From Acidimicrobiales bacterium (lineage in GTDB: Bacteria; Actinomycetota; Acidimicrobiia; Acidimicrobiales; Aldehydirespiratoraceae), in assembly GCA_033344915.1 (NCBI GenBank), contig JAWPML010000001.1, positions 1,546,369 through 1,610,368 on the forward strand: 64,000 bases of DNA, written 5' to 3'. The notes under the pieces were generated by a model. That model made no database searches, was not told the origin of the DNA, and was given only the letters and a program-made list of their open reading frames with translations. Each line of letters opens with the position of its first letter. The first letter of the stretch is position 1. Made by a program: the position numbers and the translations under genes. Shown in pieces: positions 1 to 8,715 of the stretch.

Positions 1-1404
1 GAGCCGGGCGAGGTCGGACGCGTCGGGATGCTCGATCGCGGCGGTCGCGAAGCGGGAGCCGTTCTCGTAGTCCGCCGCCACGAAGTTCACCGTGCCCATC
101 ACGGCCATCGCCTCGGCCTTCAGCGGTGCGTCGCCGTCCCATCTTGCGGCGACGCGCCGAGCAAGGCCGGCCACCTCGGAGCGGGCGCCGGTGGGACCGT
201 AGAACGGGAGGATCAAGCGGTAGGCCCGGCCGGCGGTCTCGTCGTGGTCGAGCGTCCAGTTGAGCGCGGCGACCAGCAGCGAGAAGCGGTCACGGATGCG
301 GGCGAGGACCTCGGTGGAGAACTCGCGCATGCCGGCCGCGAGAATGGCGTCGGCCACCTCCACCATGGAGTCCACGAACGCCTCGTTGACGCCGGCCAGA
401 TCGCCGGACGCCTCCAGTTGCTCGTGGGCGTAGGCCCGGATGCTGTCGAGCAGGCGATATCGCGTGACGCCGTTCGCACCGGGGCGAGCGTCGACCAGAG
501 AACTGTCGACGAGCGCCGTGAGACCGTCGAGGGTGTCGAGTTCGGTCTCGCCGGCCGGGGCCACCCGATGGGCGAGGGCGAGGTCGAACGGACCGGGGAC
601 CGCGGCCAGGCGGCGCAACTGTTCCTGGCGAGCCTCGTCCATGGGCGCGTAGCTCGACTCGATCGCGCGGCGCAGCGACGAGTGGCGTCCGTCGTCGCCG
701 GGCCGGGCGAGAACGTCGAGCTGTCGATCGAGATGCGTCACCAGCTCGGGTGGCGTGAGCACACGACTGCGCGCTGCCGCGAGCTCGATGGCGAGCGGGA
801 GTCCGTCCAGGCGATGCACGACGCGGCCGACCGCGGCCAGGTTCGCCTCGTCCTCCTCCCACGTCGCACCGTGCTCGCGTGAGCGCTCGATGAACAGCCG
901 GGCCGCGGGGGCTTGCGGGACCTCGCGGGGCGGACCGACGCCGGGGAGGGGGAGCGGGTCGAGCACGTACACCCGTTCGCCATCGAGGCGGAGGGGGCGC
1001 CGACTGGTGGCCAGCACCCGGATGTCGCCGCTGCTCGTGAGCGCGGCGGCCGAAGCCGCCGCGCCGGCGATGGCGGACTCACAGTTGTCCAACACGATCA
1101 GCGTGCGCCGCCCGGCGACGCGCAGGTGCAGCGACTCCATGGTGTCGATGTCGAGCTGCCGGGCGACGGCGTGGGCCACGTCGTCGCCGGCGGCGAGCCC
1201 GGCGAGCTCGACGACATGGGACCCGCCCGGGTGGTCGTCCGCGAGGTCTGCGGCGAGCGCGATCGCCAACGAAGTCTTGCCGAGGCCACCGGGCCCGACG
1301 ATCGTGACGAGCGCATGCTCGGCGAGGAGTTCCGCGACGGCGTTCGCGTCCTCGTCGCGCCCGATGAGTCGTTCGATACCCCGCACGGGTCCAGTCTCGC
1401 CCAT
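1..1404 (-). CDS. AfsR/LuxR-type NTPase regulator, C-terminus cut by window edge
   Basis: The frame is open from an ATG at 1404 to the window edge (468 codons) and continues outside. The N-terminus reads MGETGPVRGIERLIGRDED, then Walker A GPGGLGKTS (residues 37-45), Walker B LIVLDNCES (about 102-110) and a GLPLAIELAA motif near residue 195. This order is typical of the NB-ARC/AfsR-like ATPases that sit in large actinobacterial transcription regulators, followed by helical repeats. No adenylate cyclase or DNA-binding domain lies before the ATPase, since a stop in frame is at 1468-1470. An effector such as a LuxR HTH could be in the missing part. The family is clear; the function is not. Confidence 0.75.
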   Translation of the reverse strand, partial: MGETGPVRGIERLIGRDEDANAVAELLAEHALVTIVGPGGLGKTSLAIALAADLADDHPGGSHVVELAGLAAGDDVAHAVARQLDIDTMESLHLRVAGRRTLIVLDNCESAIAGAAASAAALTSSGDIRVLATSRRPLRLDGERVYVLDPLPLPGVGPPREVPQAPAARLFIERSREHGATWEEDEANLAAVGRVVHRLDGLPLAIELAAARSRVLTPPELVTHLDRQLDVLARPGDDGRHSSLRRAIESSYAPMDEARQEQLRRLAAVPGPFDLALAHRVAPAGETELDTLDGLTALVDSSLVDARPGANGVTRYRLLDSIRAYAHEQLEASGDLAGVNEAFVDSMVEVADAILAAGMREFSTEVLARIRDRFSLLVAALNWTLDHDETAGRAYRLILPFYGPTGARSEVAGLARRVAARWDGDAPLKAEAMAVMGTVNFVAADYENGSRFATAAIEHPDASDLARL

Positions 1405-1574
1405 GGGGCGGGGCGGCGGGAAAACCCTGGAGCGCAGCCCACTCAGTGCGCCACGCAACGCCGGAAATCATCGTTATGTAAAGTCCTGGAGGTCCGAGGC
1501 GTCAAGCCCCGGCGCGCGATGGCCGATGAGGTGGCGTGGGGTGTACGTTCGTGTCGCTGCGGGCGGGAGGACTC

Positions 1575-2876
1575 ATGTCGCTTCCGCACTCTGTTCGATC
1601 TGTTCGATCGTCCGGCCTTCGCCGACTCCGGCTCCGCTGGATGCTCGGCCTGGCCGCCCTCGCCTCGGTCTTCGGCTTCGCCGACCTCGCCGCGGCCGAC
1701 AACTCGTTCGACTTCGCGCCGATCCACGCACCCTTCGAGTGCGGCTCCGAATGGCACGGCGGCACCCGACCGGGCCACGGGCTGAACGACTGGAACCTCG
1801 ATCTCAACCGCACCTCGCGGACCTACAGCGACCCGCAACACGATCTCGGACAGCCGCTGATCGCCCAGGCCGACGGCACGATCGTCTGGATCGGCTGGCA
1901 CGTCTCCGCCGGCACCTATGTCGAGATCGACTATGGCGAGATCACCGTGCGCTACATCCATCTCGTCGACGGTTCGGTGCCGGACGGACTCGCCATCGAC
2001 TCCCCCGTGGTCGAGGGGCAGCTCTTCGGCCTGCTGGGCGACACGGGCAACGCCACCCACGCGCACCTGCACCTCGAGTACTTCGACAGCCGGGACTACG
2101 ACGACGCCCGCGCCTGGATCCTTCCCGATGCCAACCAGATCCAGATCCGGATGGCCGGCGAGATCATCGACCCGTGGGAGGTCTTCGTCTCGACCAACTG
2201 TGGCGGCGATCCCCTCCCGACCACGACCACCACGACGACGACCACCACCGAACCGCCCCATCCGTTCGGGGACGTCCCCGTGGAGTCCTACGCCTACCTC
2301 GACGTGGCGCTCCTCTGGGAGCTCGGCATCACCACCGGTACGTCCGAAACCACCTTCTCCCCAGACGACCTCGTCACCCGCGAACAGATGGCGGCGTTCC
2401 TGGCCCGGACGTGGACCGACCTCGCCCCCGCCGACCCGGAGCCCGAACCGGACCCGGCCATCCCCGCCGAGCCGTACCCGTTCGACGACATCGACCCGAC
2501 GTCCTACGCCTACGAGCCGGCGGCCCTCCTCTTCGACCTCGGCGTCACGACGGGCACCGGTGCGCGCTCCTACGACCCGTTCGCCACCGTGGACCGGGAA
2601 CAGATGGCGGCGTTCCTCGCCCGCGTCCACCGCCTCTTCGCCGATCCACCGGTGCCCAGCGAGGACGATCCCCCGTTCCCGCTCCTCGACGTCGACCCGG
2701 CCTCGTATGCCGCGGCCGACATCGAGCTCCTCTGGCGGCTGGGCATCACCACCGGCACGTCGCCGACCACCTACTCCCCCGCCGACCCGGTGGATCGGAA
2801 GCAGATGGCGGCGTTCCTGGCCCGTCTGTGGCGCCTGCTCGACGACGCGCAAGATGACGGAGGCGACGGGAGCTGA
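1575..2876 (+). CDS. Secreted M23-like peptidase with three SLH repeats
   Basis: A 433-residue exported protein. Residues 1-41 form an Arg-rich signal peptide. The LytM/M23 metallopeptidase-like domain follows, with candidate zinc ligands in GHGLND (about 68-72), YIHL (127-130) and HAHLHLE (162-168), the last holding the family HxH motif. A run of ten Thr (about 216-225) links to three S-layer-homology-like repeats (about 229-285, 300-365, 370-425), each ending in EQMAAFLAR or KQMAAFLAR. The start is set by a GGAGG just upstream; an earlier in-frame ATG at 1536 has no such site. It probably cleaves or remodels cell-wall material while anchored through the repeats. The next gene, also exported, begins 12 bases after the stop. 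Confidence 0.82.
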   Translation: MSLPHSVRSVRSSGLRRLRLRWMLGLAALASVFGFADLAAADNSFDFAPIHAPFECGSEWHGGTRPGHGLNDWNLDLNRTSRTYSDPQHDLGQPLIAQADGTIVWIGWHVSAGTYVEIDYGEITVRYIHLVDGSVPDGLAIDSPVVEGQLFGLLGDTGNATHAHLHLEYFDSRDYDDARAWILPDANQIQIRMAGEIIDPWEVFVSTNCGGDPLPTTTTTTTTTTEPPHPFGDVPVESYAYLDVALLWELGITTGTSETTFSPDDLVTREQMAAFLARTWTDLAPADPEPEPDPAIPAEPYPFDDIDPTSYAYEPAALLFDLGVTTGTGARSYDPFATVDREQMAAFLARVHRLFADPPVPSEDDPPFPLLDVDPASYAAADIELLWRLGITTGTSPTTYSPADPVDRKQMAAFLARLWRLLDDAQDDGGDGS

Positions 2877-2888
2877 CAGGCTCGGGGC

Positions 2889-4046
2889 ATGCCCCTGCGC
2901 CGATTCGTCAGCCGTCTCGCCCTCCTGCTCGCCCTCGCGATGGCGGCCGGCGCATGCACGCACGTCCACGTCCTGGTCCTGGCCGGTGAGTCCTTCGGCG
3001 GCCGGGTTCCGGGAACCGCCGGACACGACAATGCGGCGAACTACATCATCCAGTACCTACGAGCCCATGGCGTCGAGGCGATGGACGGCACCACGAACGT
3101 GGCGTCCTACGAGGACGCCTTCGCCTCCGGCACGAACATCATCGGCCGCGTGCCCGGCGCGACGACGCCCGACGAGTACGTGATCGTCGGCGCCCACTAC
3201 GACCATCTCGCGAGCTGCGACAACACCGGCGGCACGGCGACCTGCAACGGCGCCACGGACAACGCCGCCGGCGTCGCGATTGTGTTGGAGATCGCGGCGG
3301 CGATCTTCGACGACGGCCCGGCGCCCGAGCGCACCGTGATCTTCGCCCTGTGGGACCGCGAGGAGGCCGGGCTGCTCGGCAGCAACGCCTGGGTCGCCAC
3401 CAACGCGACGCTCCTCGAGGACGCCGTCGCCTACGTCAACTACGACATCCAGGGCGCCAACCTGCTCCGGAGTCTGCGCAACGACACGCTCGCGGTCGGC
3501 GCGGAGACAGGCGGCGCGGCACTGACCGGCGCGGTGACCGCGGCCGGCGCCGGGTCGACGCTCGATCTCTTCCAGTTGAGCCTCATCTTCGGTCTCGGCC
3601 GCTCCGACCACGCGAACTTCGCCGCCGCGGACGTGCCGACGGTCTTCTTCACGGACGCGACCGGCTCCTGCTACCACACGACCGAGGACACCTACGATGT
3701 CCTCGACCAGGGGAAACTCCAGGAGCAGCGCGACATCGGCGTCGCCCTGGTCAACGAGCTCGCCGCCGGTGTCACCACGCCGACGTTCACCGCCGCACCC
3801 GCCGGCACCTTCGCCGACGCCGTCGTCATCAAGACCCTCGTCGATGCCGGACTCGCCGACCTCGGCCTCTTCTCGGCGTCCGACCAGGCGACGCTGACGT
3901 CGATCTCCGCCGACATCGATGCCATCGTCGCGGCCGGCGCCGGGGCGTTCGACGCGGCCGCACTCAACTCGCTCTTCACCAACTCGCTCTCGCTCGTGAA
4001 CCTGCTCGAGGACGGCACGGACTGCGACGGCTTTCTCACGCCCTGA
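2889..4046 (+). CDS. M28-family aminopeptidase lipoprotein
   Basis: A 385-residue protein with a lipoprotein signal peptide (lipobox AGAC, Cys23). The M28 co-catalytic zinc site is visible: HYDH, TDNAAG, the REEAGLLGS segment with the catalytic Glu, NYD, and a C-terminal YHTTEDTYD. It should remove N-terminal residues from peptides at the outer face of the membrane. The 130 residues after the catalytic domain are Ala-rich and match nothing I recognise. It starts 12 bases after the M23-SLH gene and is probably co-transcribed with it. Confident in the family; the substrate is unknown. Confidence 0.85.
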   Translation: MPLRRFVSRLALLLALAMAAGACTHVHVLVLAGESFGGRVPGTAGHDNAANYIIQYLRAHGVEAMDGTTNVASYEDAFASGTNIIGRVPGATTPDEYVIVGAHYDHLASCDNTGGTATCNGATDNAAGVAIVLEIAAAIFDDGPAPERTVIFALWDREEAGLLGSNAWVATNATLLEDAVAYVNYDIQGANLLRSLRNDTLAVGAETGGAALTGAVTAAGAGSTLDLFQLSLIFGLGRSDHANFAAADVPTVFFTDATGSCYHTTEDTYDVLDQGKLQEQRDIGVALVNELAAGVTTPTFTAAPAGTFADAVVIKTLVDAGLADLGLFSASDQATLTSISADIDAIVAAGAGAFDAAALNSLFTNSLSLVNLLEDGTDCDGFLTP

Positions 4047-4086
4047 GAGCAATTCCCTCACGCTCCGTGGCGCTTGCGAACCCGGG

Positions 4087-4116
4087 ACATGCATGTGATG
4101 ATGGTCACATGCATGT
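4087..4116. promoter_or_regulatory. 30-bp dyad covering a start codon, candidate operator
   Basis: A perfect 12-bp inverted repeat (4087-4098 and 4105-4116, left arm ACATGCATGTGA) with a 6-base spacer. Each arm contains the palindrome ACATGCATGT, with centres 20 bp apart (two helical turns). The ATG of the next gene (4109) lies inside the right arm. The AT-rich composition differs from the flanks. This looks like an operator for a dimeric repressor, or an RNA hairpin that hides the start codon. Confidence 0.55.
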
Positions 4117-4921
4117 TACTAGACGGTCACTTACCCTCCCCCTGGTCCTGCTCCTGGCGCTCGTCGCCGCCGCCTGCACCGTGCAGGTCGGCGCCACCGA
4201 GCTGACGGTCGTCCAGGCCCAGGAGGACGGATTCCTCCAGAACGGCGACGAGCCCTACGTCGCCGTCATCAAGTGGCGGGTCATCCCCGGCACTGCGGGC
4301 TCCGCGTCGGCGCAGTTCATCGGCAACCTCCAGGAGCTCGGCAGCGGCATGGACGACGGCGACAGCGCCTCGATCCCCGCCGCGATGGGCACCGTCGACT
4401 TCCCGGGCATCCAGCACTCCACATTCCAGCAGTTGCTGGCCGAGGGCCGGGTTCCCGAGCTCGTCGGCACGGTGATGGTCGTCATGGAGAGCGATCTCAC
4501 GCCGTGGGGCACGATCAACAACCTCATGAACGATGTCGAGGCAGCCCTCGAGACCGAGCTCGTCAACCAGGTGGAGCCGCTCACCATCGCCCAGCTGACC
4601 GACCCGCAGGCGGTGGCCGACGCCCTCGCGACAGCCGCGGCCAACGTCGAAGCGGCGGTGACCCCCGGCGTGTGGGACTCGATCCTTCTGTTCCTCGGTT
4701 CGCTCGGCAACCCGGACGATCCGATCGCGGTCGGCTTCACGGTGTGGGTCGCGTCCTACGGCGCTCTCGGCGACCTGGTCGAGTCGAGCCTGGTCGGCGC
4801 CCTCCCCGCCAACGCCACCGGCGGCGTGTGGTGGAAGGACGTCGCCGCCAAGACCGAGACGATGACGTTCAGCGGTGACGGTGCCATCTACGAGGTCGAC
4901 ATCACGGCCACGATCTCATAG
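4109..4921 (+). CDS. Putative lipoprotein of unknown function
   Basis: 270 residues. A short lipoprotein signal peptide ends in a lipobox-like AAAC with Cys23. The mature part has no domain I recognise. It is acidic, with a central helical part rich in Ala, Glu and Val (about 120-185), and ends in a segment with WWKDVAAKTETMTF. The chosen ATG at 4109 lies inside a 12-bp inverted repeat, so expression is probably controlled at that site. There is no clear Shine-Dalgarno sequence. It follows the M28 lipoprotein gene by 62 bases but may have its own promoter. Confidence 0.7.
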   Translation: MHVTRRSLTLPLVLLLALVAAACTVQVGATELTVVQAQEDGFLQNGDEPYVAVIKWRVIPGTAGSASAQFIGNLQELGSGMDDGDSASIPAAMGTVDFPGIQHSTFQQLLAEGRVPELVGTVMVVMESDLTPWGTINNLMNDVEAALETELVNQVEPLTIAQLTDPQAVADALATAAANVEAAVTPGVWDSILLFLGSLGNPDDPIAVGFTVWVASYGALGDLVESSLVGALPANATGGVWWKDVAAKTETMTFSGDGAIYEVDITATIS

Positions 4922-4959
4922 CGCCTCGTTGCCGCGGAAGCCGGCTCGCCGCCATGCTC

Positions 4960-4965
4960 TAGCCT
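4960..4965 (+). promoter_or_regulatory. Leaderless -10 box for the M48 gene
   Basis: TAGCCT followed by 7 bases and the ATG at 4973. The transcript is predicted to begin at or next to the start codon. Confidence 0.5.
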
Positions 4966-4972
4966 CGGATCC

Positions 4973-5989
4973 ATGGCGGTCGACGACCTCACCCGGTTCC
5001 CGGACATCAGCCCCACCGCGTGGGAGCACCCGACCGATCGGGCCGCGCTCAACGCGCTACGGCGGATCCCGGGGTTCGACCTCGTGCTGCGCAAGCTCGT
5101 CGGGATGTTCGGCGAGAAGGCGGTCCGGCTGACCTTCAAGGCGAACGCGGTGAAGGTGGGCCCGCAGCAGTACCCGTGGATCCACGAGCGGGTGCTGCGG
5201 GTGTGTGACACCTTCGACCTCGCCGAAGTGCCGGAGGTCTACGTCTCGCAGACACCGCTCGTGAACGCGGGCGCGGTGGGCTTCGACAAGCCGTTCATCG
5301 TGCTCAACTCGTCGACGATCGAGATCCTCGACCGCGACCAGGTCGAGGCGGTGATCGGCCACGAGGTCGCCCACATCATGAGTGGTCACGCCGTGTACCG
5401 CACGATGCTGTTCCTCCTCATGCGGTTCGCCCTCACCCGCTATCCCCTCGCCGGCGTGGCCGTGCGCCCGGTGCTCTACGGGCTGCTCGAATGGCATCGC
5501 CGCTCGGAGCTGTCGTGTGATCGGGCGGCGCTGCTCGCGGTGCAGGATCCCGACGTCGTCATGACCGTGCTCATGCGGATGGCCGGCGGCTCGCGAGGTG
5601 AGGAACTCGACCTCGAATCGTTCATCGCCCAGAGCGACGAGTACCGCGAGGACAAGGACACCATCGCCGGGATCTACAAGGTCCTCGCCGCGCTCGGCAC
5701 GACCCACCCGTTCGCCGTCGTCCGGGTCGCCGAGTTGCGCGACTGGATCGACAGCGGCGAGTACCAGGCGATCCTCGACGGCGACTATCGGACACCGACG
5801 GACGACGAGGCCACGCCCTACACCGACGACGTCGGCGACGCCGCCGCGGGCTATGCGGCGAGCGCCCGCAAGCTGGCCGACGAGGTGGGGTCGAGGGTCA
5901 GCAGCGTCGCCGGCAAGGTGTCCGCCGCCTGGGCCAACGAGCGCGACGGCACTGGATCGGACAGCACGCGGTCGGACAGCACGGAGTAG
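4973..5989 (+). CDS. M48-family zinc metalloprotease
   Basis: 338 residues with HEVAH (130-134), the M48 zinc motif, and a downstream SELSCDRAA segment whose Glu (about 179) is the expected third zinc ligand. The stretch between (about 143-172) is hydrophobic and may lie on or in the membrane. Residues after about 280 are low-complexity and acidic, ending in repeated DSTRSDS-like sequence. The family includes HtpX and Ste24-type proteases that degrade damaged membrane proteins. No signal peptide is seen. A TANNNT box 7 bases upstream supports the start. Confidence 0.85.
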   Translation: MAVDDLTRFPDISPTAWEHPTDRAALNALRRIPGFDLVLRKLVGMFGEKAVRLTFKANAVKVGPQQYPWIHERVLRVCDTFDLAEVPEVYVSQTPLVNAGAVGFDKPFIVLNSSTIEILDRDQVEAVIGHEVAHIMSGHAVYRTMLFLLMRFALTRYPLAGVAVRPVLYGLLEWHRRSELSCDRAALLAVQDPDVVMTVLMRMAGGSRGEELDLESFIAQSDEYREDKDTIAGIYKVLAALGTTHPFAVVRVAELRDWIDSGEYQAILDGDYRTPTDDEATPYTDDVGDAAAGYAASARKLADEVGSRVSSVAGKVSAAWANERDGTGSDSTRSDSTE

Positions 5990-5995
5990 ACGCCG

Positions 5996-6568
5996 CTAGA
6001 CGCCGTCCTCGAACGAACGCCACGGGCCGTCCGGCCGCTGGGTCGACAGGTCGACCGCGTAGAGGTGCCCACCGAAGGGTTGATCGTGCTCGCGGGCGAT
6101 CGGTCGACCGGCGAGACGGCACCACAGCAGGGTGCCGACGCCGCCGTGGCCGACCACGACGACGGTCTCGTCGCCGGCGAAGATGTCCCCGAGACCCGCA
6201 ACCACGCGGGCTTGGGCGTCGACGGCCCGTTCCCAGCCGTTGGCGCTCGCCTCCGGTTGGGCGAAGAGACGGTTCGCCTGGGCCTCGTGTTCGTCGTGCG
6301 GGAGGTAGCCGGTGGCCGAGCGGTCGATCTCGTCGGTCGACGGACGCCGTTCGACCTCGAGCCCGAGCCGGGCGGCGAGGATCTCACCGGTCTCGATCGC
6401 CTTGCGTTCGCCGCTCGTCACGATCCGCTCCACGGCCGGGAGCCAGGTCGCCCGATCGGCGAGGTCCGCGGTGCGCCGGCGACCGACATCGCTGAGCCCC
6501 CACTCGGGCACCGGCACCGCCGGATCGATCACCACCTCCGGGTGGCTGAGGTAGCGCAGCGTCGCCAC
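5996..6568 (-). CDS. Histidine phosphatase (phosphoglycerate-mutase-like) protein
   Basis: 190 residues from a GTG at 6568. The usual RHG catalytic motif is replaced by LSHPEV, which keeps the nucleophilic His. The second His is in GHGGVGTLL near residue 140, and GLSDVGRRR follows the first motif as in the family. This variant is a known type in bacteria, though its substrate is not known. It begins 5 bases after the stop of the PEP-mutase-like gene and is probably co-transcribed. Confidence 0.75.
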   Translation of the reverse strand: MATLRYLSHPEVVIDPAVPVPEWGLSDVGRRRTADLADRATWLPAVERIVTSGERKAIETGEILAARLGLEVERRPSTDEIDRSATGYLPHDEHEAQANRLFAQPEASANGWERAVDAQARVVAGLGDIFAGDETVVVVGHGGVGTLLWCRLAGRPIAREHDQPFGGHLYAVDLSTQRPDGPWRSFEDGV

Positions 6569-6573
6569 AGGAC

Positions 6574-7368
6574 TCAGGCCGGAGGGACGAACGAGCCGCT
6601 CTCCAGCACCGACTCGACCACCCGCCGGCCGTAGGCGACCTGGGCGCCGAAGAGCGAACCCCCGAGGCTGATCCGACGAGCGCCCGCTGCCGCGACCTCC
6701 GGCAGGGTGAGCTCGGATCCGATCGCGACCAGGACGTTCGTCGGGCCGGGAGCGTTCGCGGTCACGGTCCGGATGCTGTCGAGGTCCCAGGTGCCGGGCG
6801 CGTAGAGACAGTGGGCACCGACGCCGGCAAAGCCTTCGAGCCGGGCCAGGGCCTCGTCCAGGCCGCCGTCGAGGCCGTAGAGAAGCACCTCGGTGCGGCC
6901 GGTGATCACGAAGGGTCGGTCGAGGGCGTTCGCGGCCTCGACCGCGGCTTCGATCCGTGCGACCGCGAGCGCCCGGTCGTACAACCCGCGCTCGCCGTCG
7001 CCGGACCAGTCCTCGATCCCCATGCCCGCCGCACCGGTTGCCGCGAAGGCCTGCACCGCCGCGGCCATGTCCTCCGGTTCGTGGCCGTAGCCGTTCTCCG
7101 CATCGACGTTGCACGGCACCTCCGCCGCGGCGACGAGATACGCCGTGTGTTCGGCGTGCTCGGCCATCGTCACGTCGCCCGCCGCGTCATCTCGCCCGAT
7201 CTGGTTGGCGTGGGCGGAACTGGAGGTGGCGATGGCGTCGACCCCCGCCCCGCTCAGCGCTCGGGCGGTCGCCGCGTCGCCCACGTTGGCGAGCAGGAAG
7301 CAACCCTCCCGGTGGAGTTCGGCGAAACGGGCGCCGAGGCGGGCGTGGCGCTCATCGGTGGTGCTCAT
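6574..7368 (-). CDS. Isocitrate lyase/PEP mutase family protein
   Basis: 264 residues. The segments AIATSSSAHAN, NVDAENGYG and GIEDW match the alpha/beta-barrel PEP mutase/isocitrate lyase superfamily, with the Asp/Glu of DAENGYG expected to hold magnesium. Such proteins cleave or form C-C or C-P bonds of 2-oxo and 2-methylcitrate-type acids. The exact substrate cannot be read. ATG at 7368 is chosen; GTG codons at 7371 and 7374 are also in frame. TAGACC lies 6 bases before the ATG, close to the leaderless pattern used elsewhere here. Confidence 0.8.
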   Translation of the reverse strand: MSTTDERHARLGARFAELHREGCFLLANVGDAATARALSGAGVDAIATSSSAHANQIGRDDAAGDVTMAEHAEHTAYLVAAAEVPCNVDAENGYGHEPEDMAAAVQAFAATGAAGMGIEDWSGDGERGLYDRALAVARIEAAVEAANALDRPFVITGRTEVLLYGLDGGLDEALARLEGFAGVGAHCLYAPGTWDLDSIRTVTANAPGPTNVLVAIGSELTLPEVAAAGARRISLGGSLFGAQVAYGRRVVESVLESGSFVPPA

Positions 7369-7436
7369 CACCACGGTCTACACCCTCTCCCCGGCGCCGG
7401 TCAGCGGGAACGGGACCGGAAGGTGGGTTCGTGCTC

Positions 7437-7442
7437 TAGCGT
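7437..7442 (+). promoter_or_regulatory. Leaderless -10 box for the RlmI-like gene
   Basis: TAGCGT followed by 6 bases and the GTG at 7449. Confidence 0.5.
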
Positions 7443-7448
7443 CACGGC

Positions 7449-8690
7449 GTGACCGTCGATCTCGCCGCACTCCCCTCCCCCGGCGAGAAACGGCTGGCGG
7501 TGCGGATCACCAAGGACGCGCTGCGTCATCTGCGGCGTGGCCACCCCTGGGTGTTCGACGGCTCGATCACCTCCGTCTCCCACGACGGCGAGCCGGGCGA
7601 TCTGGCCGTGGTCTTCGACGACACGCGGGCCTTTGCCGGCATCGGCTTGTGGGACCCGGCGTCGCCCATGCGGATCAAGGTGCTGCACGCGGGCTCCCCA
7701 CGGACGATCGACGGGGCGTTCTGGTCGGAGCGGGTCGAGACGGCACGGGCGATCCGCCAGCCGCTCATCGACGACGACCGGACCGACGCCTACCGCCTGA
7801 TCCACGGCGAGAACGACGGCCTGCCCGGTGTCGTCCTCGACTGGTACGCCGGCACGGCCGTGCTGAAGGTCTACACCGCCGCCTGGCTCCCCCACCTCCG
7901 CCCACTGATCGAGGCGATCGTCGACTCGGCCGAGCCGACGACGCTCATCGTGCGCTTCGCCCGTTCGGTGGCCGAACGGGCCGACCTCGGGCTCGTCGAG
8001 GGTGCGGTCGTGCACGGCCCGCCCGTCGAGGAGCCGGTCATGTTCCTCGAGAACGGTCTGCGGTTCGAGGCGCATCCGACGACCGGGCAGAAGACCGGCC
8101 ACTTCCTCGACCAGCGGGTCAACCGGGCACGGGTCCGCGAGCTCGCCGCCGGTCGGCGGGTGCTCGACGTGTTCAGCTGCACCGGCGGCTTCTCGGTCCA
8201 CGCCGCTGCGGGCGGCGCCACCGAGGTGCACAGCGTCGACCTGTCCGGCCCGGCGATCGAGGCCGCGATCCGCAACATGGGCCACAACGCCGAGCTGCCC
8301 GCCGTCGCCGCCTGTCGCCACGAAGGCCACCACGGTGATGCGTTCGAGGTGATGCGGGCAATGGCCGAACGGGGCGAGCAGTTCGACCTGGTCGTGATCG
8401 ACCCACCGTCGTTCGCTCAACGTCAGGCCAGCGTCGACCGGGCGCTCGCCGCCTACGCCCGGCTGACCCGCCTGGGCCTGGCGCTGACCGAGACCGGCGG
8501 CACCTACGTCCAGGCGTCCTGCTCGAGCCGCGTCGATGCGGACACCTTCTTCTCGACCGTGCGGGCCACCGCCGCCGACGAGGGCGTGGTTCTCGACGAG
8601 TTCGAGCGCACCACGCATCCCCTCGACCACCCGATCGGCTTCGCCGAGGGCGGCTACCTGAAGGCGCTCTACGCCACCATCCGCCGCTGA
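7449..8690 (+). CDS. RlmI-like class I SAM-dependent rRNA methyltransferase
   Basis: 413 residues. An N-terminal PUA-type RNA-binding domain (about 15-90, KDALRHLRRGHPWVFDG) is followed by a Rossmann methyltransferase. Motifs seen are RVLDVFSCTGGFS (SAM binding), VDLSGPAIE, and VVIDPPSFAQ, then a conserved QASCSS near residue 358. This is the layout of 23S rRNA m5C1962 methyltransferase (RlmI/YccW family). GTG start with a TANNNT box 6 bases upstream. It is divergent from the PEP-mutase-like gene. Confidence 0.85.
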   Translation: MTVDLAALPSPGEKRLAVRITKDALRHLRRGHPWVFDGSITSVSHDGEPGDLAVVFDDTRAFAGIGLWDPASPMRIKVLHAGSPRTIDGAFWSERVETARAIRQPLIDDDRTDAYRLIHGENDGLPGVVLDWYAGTAVLKVYTAAWLPHLRPLIEAIVDSAEPTTLIVRFARSVAERADLGLVEGAVVHGPPVEEPVMFLENGLRFEAHPTTGQKTGHFLDQRVNRARVRELAAGRRVLDVFSCTGGFSVHAAAGGATEVHSVDLSGPAIEAAIRNMGHNAELPAVAACRHEGHHGDAFEVMRAMAERGEQFDLVVIDPPSFAQRQASVDRALAAYARLTRLGLALTETGGTYVQASCSSRVDADTFFSTVRATAADEGVVLDEFERTTHPLDHPIGFAEGGYLKALYATIRR

Positions 8691-8703
8691 GAGGGCCCGC
8701 GAG

Positions 8704-8709
8704 TACCGT
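8704..8709 (+). promoter_or_regulatory. Leaderless -10 box for the 8716 gene
   Basis: TACCGT followed by GGAGGG and the GTG at 8716. The GGAGGG touches the start codon, too close to act as a normal ribosome binding site, so a leaderless mRNA is more likely. Confidence 0.4.
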
Positions 8710-8715
8710 GGAGGG

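Noticed and set aside
1443-3026. 527-codon minus-strand frame opposite the M23-SLH gene
   Set aside because: The plus strand carries a signal peptide, zinc motifs and three repeats; the minus frame shows none.
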